Origin: Chitinophaga sp. GbtcB8
GTDB taxonomy: Bacteria > Bacteroidota > Bacteroidia > Chitinophagales > Chitinophagaceae
Reading direction: 5' to 3'
Length of the DNA stretch: 64,000 nt
Assembly (NCBI RefSeq): GCF_019091455.1
Contig: NZ_JAGXJN010000013.1
Coordinates: 1-64,000, forward strand
The notes under the pieces were generated by a model. It saw only the letters and a program-made list of their open reading frames with translations, was not told where the DNA came from and searched no databases. Positions 60,185 to 64,000 of the stretch are shown here, piece after piece (the stretch's first letter is position 1; the number at the start of each line of letters is the position of its first letter). The position numbers and the translations under genes were made by a program.

Positions 60185-61855
60185 ATGAAAAAGAGAAGCG
60201 GTTGGAGAAAACTGGGACGGATATTATTGTACATAACAGGGGCCTTCCTGTTACTTATACTTATTCTGGTGATCTATGTGGTAAGCGTATCACATATTGA
60301 CCCGCCGCAAATAGCGGATAAGAGCGCATTACAGCTGCAACGCAAACAAATTGATACCTCCTGTTACACCATTGGCAATAACTGGTTCCGCAAAAGCAAC
60401 AGCGGTTTGTACGAAATGTATATTGAGGGCAAACCCTTTGAGCGAGGTGTTATCTACGGCAAATTATCGGCAGAATTAGTGAAAAGGCAGGAGGATAATT
60501 TCGTGGACCAGATCAAGAAAATGATTCCCTCCCAATCTTACCTGCATTTCCTGAAATACTTTGTGGGCTGGTTTAACCGCAACCTGGCAAAGAATATTGC
60601 AGAAGAAAACAAGGAAGAGATCTACGGCATTTCTTTTTCCGCATCTGATAAGTATGATTTCATTGGCAGCAACTATGAGCGTATCCTGAACTACCATGCT
60701 GCGCATGATATTGGGCATGCCCTGCAGAACATGATGCTGGTAGGCTGTACCTCTTTTGCCACCTGGGATGGCCGCTCTGCCGACAGTAGCCTGATCATAG
60801 GCCGCAACTTTGATTTTTTTGTAGGCGATAAATTTGCAGAAGATAAAATAGTGGCCTTTTACCATCCGGATAAAGGTTTTCCCTTTATGATCGTAACCTG
60901 GGGCGGCTTTACCGGCGCGGCTTCCGGCATGAATGCACAGGGGTTAACCGTAACTATTAATGCAGATAAAAGCGAAATCCCTACCGGCTCCGCCACCCCT
61001 GTATCGCTGGTAGCAAGAGAGATATTACAATATGCCAGCAACATACAGGAAGCATGGGCCATTGCAAAACGGCATAAAATGTTTGTATCGGAATCTTTCC
61101 TGATAGGGTCTGCAGCCGATGACCGCGCTGCCATCATCGAAAAAACACCGGATGGCATGGACATGTATGACCCGCATAGCAACTTTATTACCTGCACTAA
61201 CCACTTCCAGGGCGATACCATGCGCAAGCTGACCTCTAACGTGCAGTGGATGAAAGAAAGCGCCAGCGAATACCGGTATGAGCGTTTATCAGAGCTGCTG
61301 CAGGAGAGCGGGCCTAATACCGTACAGAAAACCGTGAACATTCTGCGCGACCGTAACGGCCTGCATAATCAGAACATAGGCATGGGCAATGAAAAAGCAG
61401 TGAACCAGCTGATAGCTCACCATGCCATTGTATTTGAACCGCAAAAACGGCTGGTATGGGTATCCACAGCACCCTGGCAGTTGGGTAAGTTTGTAGCATA
61501 TGACCTGAACAAGATCTTTGGTATGCATGGGTTACAGGCTAATCATGAAGTGTATGACAGTGCGTTAACCATTCCTGCCGATCCTTTCCTGCAAACCAGG
61601 GATTACCAGAATTTTCTTACTTTCCGTCACCTGAAGTCGGAGATCATGGATGGTAAGGAAGTGAATTTGCAGCAGCTGGTAGCCTCCAACCCGGAGTTTT
61701 ATCATACCTACGTGCTGGCGGGCGATTATGCATTCAAACGCAAACAATACGCTGCAGCCAAACAATATTACCAGACAGCCTTAACAAAAGTGATCGCCAC
61801 CAAAGGAGAGGAAATGCATATACGGAAACAGCTGGAAAAATGTGAGCATCCATGA
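60185..61855 (+). CDS. Membrane-anchored C45-type Ntn hydrolase
   Basis: A 556-residue protein with an N-terminal membrane anchor (about 12-37) and a C45 peptidase/acyltransferase domain (about 80-440). The probable nucleophile is Cys188 in LVGCTSFATWDG, followed by SLIIGRNFDFF and GGFTGAASGMNAQGLTV, typical of the acyl-CoA:6-APA acyltransferase and phospholipase-B-like group, which mature by self-cleavage before this cysteine. The last about 80 residues look TPR-like. It may join or remove an acyl group from an amine. It overlaps acpS by 4 bases. Confidence 0.82.
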   Translation: MKKRSGWRKLGRILLYITGAFLLLILILVIYVVSVSHIDPPQIADKSALQLQRKQIDTSCYTIGNNWFRKSNSGLYEMYIEGKPFERGVIYGKLSAELVKRQEDNFVDQIKKMIPSQSYLHFLKYFVGWFNRNLAKNIAEENKEEIYGISFSASDKYDFIGSNYERILNYHAAHDIGHALQNMMLVGCTSFATWDGRSADSSLIIGRNFDFFVGDKFAEDKIVAFYHPDKGFPFMIVTWGGFTGAASGMNAQGLTVTINADKSEIPTGSATPVSLVAREILQYASNIQEAWAIAKRHKMFVSESFLIGSAADDRAAIIEKTPDGMDMYDPHSNFITCTNHFQGDTMRKLTSNVQWMKESASEYRYERLSELLQESGPNTVQKTVNILRDRNGLHNQNIGMGNEKAVNQLIAHHAIVFEPQKRLVWVSTAPWQLGKFVAYDLNKIFGMHGLQANHEVYDSALTIPADPFLQTRDYQNFLTFRHLKSEIMDGKEVNLQQLVASNPEFYHTYVLAGDYAFKRKQYAAAKQYYQTALTKVIATKGEEMHIRKQLEKCEHP

Positions 61856-62235
61856 TCTATGGCATTGGTACAGATATCGTTGAAGTAGATCGTATAGCGG
61901 CTAAAATAGCCAAGGGAAAGGGTTTCCTGGACCTGGTATTTACGCCGCATGAAATAGCCTATTGTGAGCAGCAGGCCGGTTCAGCTGCGGCTGAAAGTTA
62001 TGCCGCCCGTTTTGCCGCCAAGGAAGCATTCCTCAAAGCCATGGGCACTGGCTGGGGCCATGGGGCCATCAATTTTAACCAGATAGAAGTGCGGAATACG
62101 GTATTGGGCAAACCGGAATTGTTCCTGTTAGGGGAGGCAGCAGCCCATTACGCGCAATTAAATATTCAAAAGATCCACCTGTCGCTGTCGCATATTAAAA
62201 CTGCCGCAGTGGCCATGGTTATTATAGAAGTATAG
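61852..62235 (+). CDS. acpS: Holo-ACP synthase (4'-phosphopantetheinyl transferase)
   Basis: A 127-residue AcpS-type transferase with the N-terminal GIGTDIVEVDRI (metal-binding aspartate at residue 6-8 region) and RFAAKEAFLKAMGTG (catalytic glutamate and lysine). It attaches phosphopantetheine to carrier proteins and would activate ACP 1 and ACP 2. It overlaps the hydrolase gene upstream and is 2 bases from the ligase gene. It may be the only AcpS of the cell or a dedicated copy. Confidence 0.92.
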   Translation: MIYGIGTDIVEVDRIAAKIAKGKGFLDLVFTPHEIAYCEQQAGSAAAESYAARFAAKEAFLKAMGTGWGHGAINFNQIEVRNTVLGKPELFLLGEAAAHYAQLNIQKIHLSLSHIKTAAVAMVIIEV

Positions 62236-62237
62236 TT

Positions 62238-63533
62238 ATGTACATACCAGACATAGAATTGCAATCCACTGCTGCCATCCGGCAGTTCCAGGAAAAAGAG
62301 GTGCTGCACCTGATCGGTTACCTGCGGCAGTTCTCGCCCTTTTATAAGGAATGGTTTGCAACGCATGGCATTACATCCGCTACTGTAAATAGTCTTAGCG
62401 ATCTCGCCAAAATACCGCCGGTAACCAAAGAGGAGCTGCAGCAGCGCAACTGGGACTTTTTATGTGTGGACCGTAACAAGATCGCTGAGTACACTACTAC
62501 TTCCGGCACCCTGGGTAAACCGGTGATCATTCCGCTTACTGCTAATGATCTGAACCGCTTAAGCTATAACGAATACATTTCCTTTTGCTGCGCCGATGGT
62601 GCAGACGATGATATTTACCAGCTCATGCTCACGCTGGACCGGCAGTTTATGGCCGGTATGGCTTATTACACGGGCATCCGCAAGCTGGGCGCCGGTGTGC
62701 TGCGCGTAGGGCCGGGCGTACCTTCCCTGCAATGGGAAAATATACAACGTATACAGCCCACTACCATTGTGGCAGTACCTTCGTTCATTTTAAAGCTCAT
62801 CGCTTTTGCCAAAGAGCATAACATTGATATCAATGCATCTTCTGTAAAAAAAGCAGTGTGTATAGGCGAGAACATCCGCCAGGTGGACTTTTCCCTGAAT
62901 GTGCTGGGCAAAAAAATCACTGAGCAGTGGAACATTCAGCTGTATTCCACCTATGCCTCTACAGAAATGCAAACTGCTTTCACGGAGTGTAAAGCCGGAC
63001 TGGGCGGGCATCACCACCCCGAGCTGTTGTATGTAGAGCTGCTGGATGATGAGAACCAACCCGTAGGCCCCGGCGCAGAAGGCGAAGTAACCATTACCAC
63101 CTTAGGCGTGGAAGGCATGCCCCTGCTGCGTTACAAAACCGGCGACATTTGCCGTTATGAAACCTCGCGCTGCAGCTGCGGACGCAATACCATCCGCCTT
63201 TCCCCGGTAATTGGCCGTAAAAAGCAAATGATCAAATACAAGGGCACCACTTTATACCCGCCCGCTTTATTTGACCTGCTGAATGAAATGGAAGAAGTAA
63301 AAGAGTTTGTAGTAGAAGTATTTTCCAATGAAATTGGTACAGATGAGATCCTGCTGCACCTGTGGCCGGTTTCAGAGTCTGAAGATACAGACCGTAAGAT
63401 CCGCTCTTACCTGCAGGCAAAGCTGCGCGTAATACCGCAGGTGCGGTATATTTCCCAGGCAGAGATCATGAAAATGCAGTTCCCGGAAGGCATGCGCAAG
63501 CCTATGAAGTTTGTGGATAACAGGCAGGGTTAA
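62238..63533 (+). CDS. PaaK-like adenylate-forming ligase (probable 4-coumarate:ACP/CoA ligase)
   Basis: A 431-residue member of the phenylacetate-CoA ligase group. The ATP-binding loop is TTSGTLGKPVIIPL, with YASTEMQTAFTEC and YKTGDICRYE as later core motifs and a CSCGRNTIRL metal/cysteine-rich turn typical of PaaK. It would activate 4-coumarate from the ammonia-lyase and load it on CoA or a carrier protein, starting pigment synthesis. It is 2 bases after acpS and its stop overlaps that of the converging gene by 4 bases. Confidence 0.9.
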   Translation: MYIPDIELQSTAAIRQFQEKEVLHLIGYLRQFSPFYKEWFATHGITSATVNSLSDLAKIPPVTKEELQQRNWDFLCVDRNKIAEYTTTSGTLGKPVIIPLTANDLNRLSYNEYISFCCADGADDDIYQLMLTLDRQFMAGMAYYTGIRKLGAGVLRVGPGVPSLQWENIQRIQPTTIVAVPSFILKLIAFAKEHNIDINASSVKKAVCIGENIRQVDFSLNVLGKKITEQWNIQLYSTYASTEMQTAFTECKAGLGGHHHPELLYVELLDDENQPVGPGAEGEVTITTLGVEGMPLLRYKTGDICRYETSRCSCGRNTIRLSPVIGRKKQMIKYKGTTLYPPALFDLLNEMEEVKEFVVEVFSNEIGTDEILLHLWPVSESEDTDRKIRSYLQAKLRVIPQVRYISQAEIMKMQFPEGMRKPMKFVDNRQG

Positions 63534-64000
63534 AACACAAAATCCGCTACCCGTTCCGGGTTATCCAGCTTGGTGCTCTTCCGCACATCTTTCACCACCA
63601 CATGCATCATATTGATCTGCTCCGGATGCTGCGCATAAAGAATATCATTGATGATGTGTACCTTTTTTACGCCCGCTACGCCCTTTACTTCTAAAAAACA
63701 CCAGGCGGCATCTTCCTCTATCTGGTAGCCTAAATAGTGCAGCGCCAGCGGTTTACCATCAATTGTAATCCGTAAATGTTTGCCCAGGTAATCAGCTATC
63801 AGGCCATCTACAGCCTTCCGGTCGGCCGGGTGCAGAATATCTACCGGGGTTTTATATTCTGTTTTCAGGGTACGTTCCAGGTCATCATAAAAAATGCGGC
63901 TGCTTACCTGCAGCTCCTGCTGGGCGGCATTATGTCTTATTTCCGTCACGCTCACATAAAAAGGGTGCAGCAGCATAGCCCATGCACCAACCAACCATTT
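63530..64000 (-). CDS. DUF6702-like exported protein, 5' end beyond the window
   Basis: The frame is open to the window edge, and the part seen starts within a hydrophobic segment (about WLVGAWAMLLHP), so the true start and most of the signal peptide lie past base 64000. The mature part HPFYVSVTEIRHNAAQQELQVSSRIFYDDLE matches a small Bacteroidota family I recall as DUF6702, of unknown function. It converges on the pigment cluster, with a 4-base overlap of stop codons, and is probably the end of a separate unit. Confidence 0.75.
   Translation of the reverse strand, partial: KWLVGAWAMLLHPFYVSVTEIRHNAAQQELQVSSRIFYDDLERTLKTEYKTPVDILHPADRKAVDGLIADYLGKHLRITIDGKPLALHYLGYQIEEDAAWCFLEVKGVAGVKKVHIINDILYAQHPEQINMMHVVVKDVRKSTKLDNPERVADFVF

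Noticed and set aside
1..64000. tRNA, rRNA, insertion sequences, prophage or integrase genes
   Set aside because: None could be recognised in either strand; spacers are short and mostly filled with the repeats described.

Overview
The window reads as chromosomal DNA of an aerobic member of the Bacteroidota, most likely a Chitinophaga-like organism of the Chitinophagaceae. Grounds: a SusC/SusD pair with ECF sigma and FecR, DUF4270, Kelch and LytTR genes, promoter elements of the Bacteroidota type (TTTG, about 20 bases, TAnnTTTG), weak Shine-Dalgarno sequences, and a large flexirubin-type pigment cluster opening with a tyrosine ammonia-lyase that resembles the Flavobacterium johnsoniae enzyme closely. 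No tRNA, rRNA, CRISPR array, insertion sequence or prophage was seen.

Layout. 1-5022: amino acid operon trpB(partial)-trpA-hisH-(GNAT)hisA-hisF-hisIE, with hisA fused to an acetyltransferase. 5046-7438: two tandem exported TlpA-like thioredoxins. 7439-9873: a BlaI/M56 repressor-antirepressor pair with two palindromic operators. 9918-10973: a lipoprotein formylglycine-generating enzyme candidate keeping both catalytic cysteines. 11050-19202: a GH1 glycosidase facing a sigma/FecR/SusC/SusD nutrient-uptake locus. 19339-25768: an envelope group (FadL-like protein, DUF4270, Kelch, DUF4907) followed by a LytS/LytTR two-component pair. 25774-28037: diheme cytochrome and beta-helix protein pair. 28169-37454: housekeeping and envelope genes (DUF3800, cysteine desulfurase, GlmM, LTA-synthase-like sulfatase, methyltransferase, PAP2, ZIP, CNNM/CorC).

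37712-63533 is one co-directional flexirubin/aryl-polyene type cluster. Tyrosine ammonia-lyase supplies 4-coumarate and the PaaK-like ligase probably activates it. AcpS primes two carrier proteins. Three intact ketosynthases, two degenerate ketosynthase-like partners, a FabG reductase and two hot-dog dehydratase-like proteins would build the polyene. A methyltransferase, a halogenase-like flavoprotein and a CrtI-like flavoprotein would tailor it. An LpxL-like acyltransferase, a GT2-DUF2062 protein, LolA, a lipoprotein, and an MMPL-PlsC-methyltransferase fusion point to a lipid-like product moved to the outer membrane. No DarA/DarB-type dialkylresorcinol genes occur here, so the cluster probably continues past base 64000 or those genes lie elsewhere.

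The most unusual non-coding feature is a set of several unrelated families of short reiterated, self-complementary 'words' that fill many spacers between co-directional genes. They include a perfect 25-base-pair inverted repeat at 6139-6212 and a word found in opposite orientations at 23589 and 31872.
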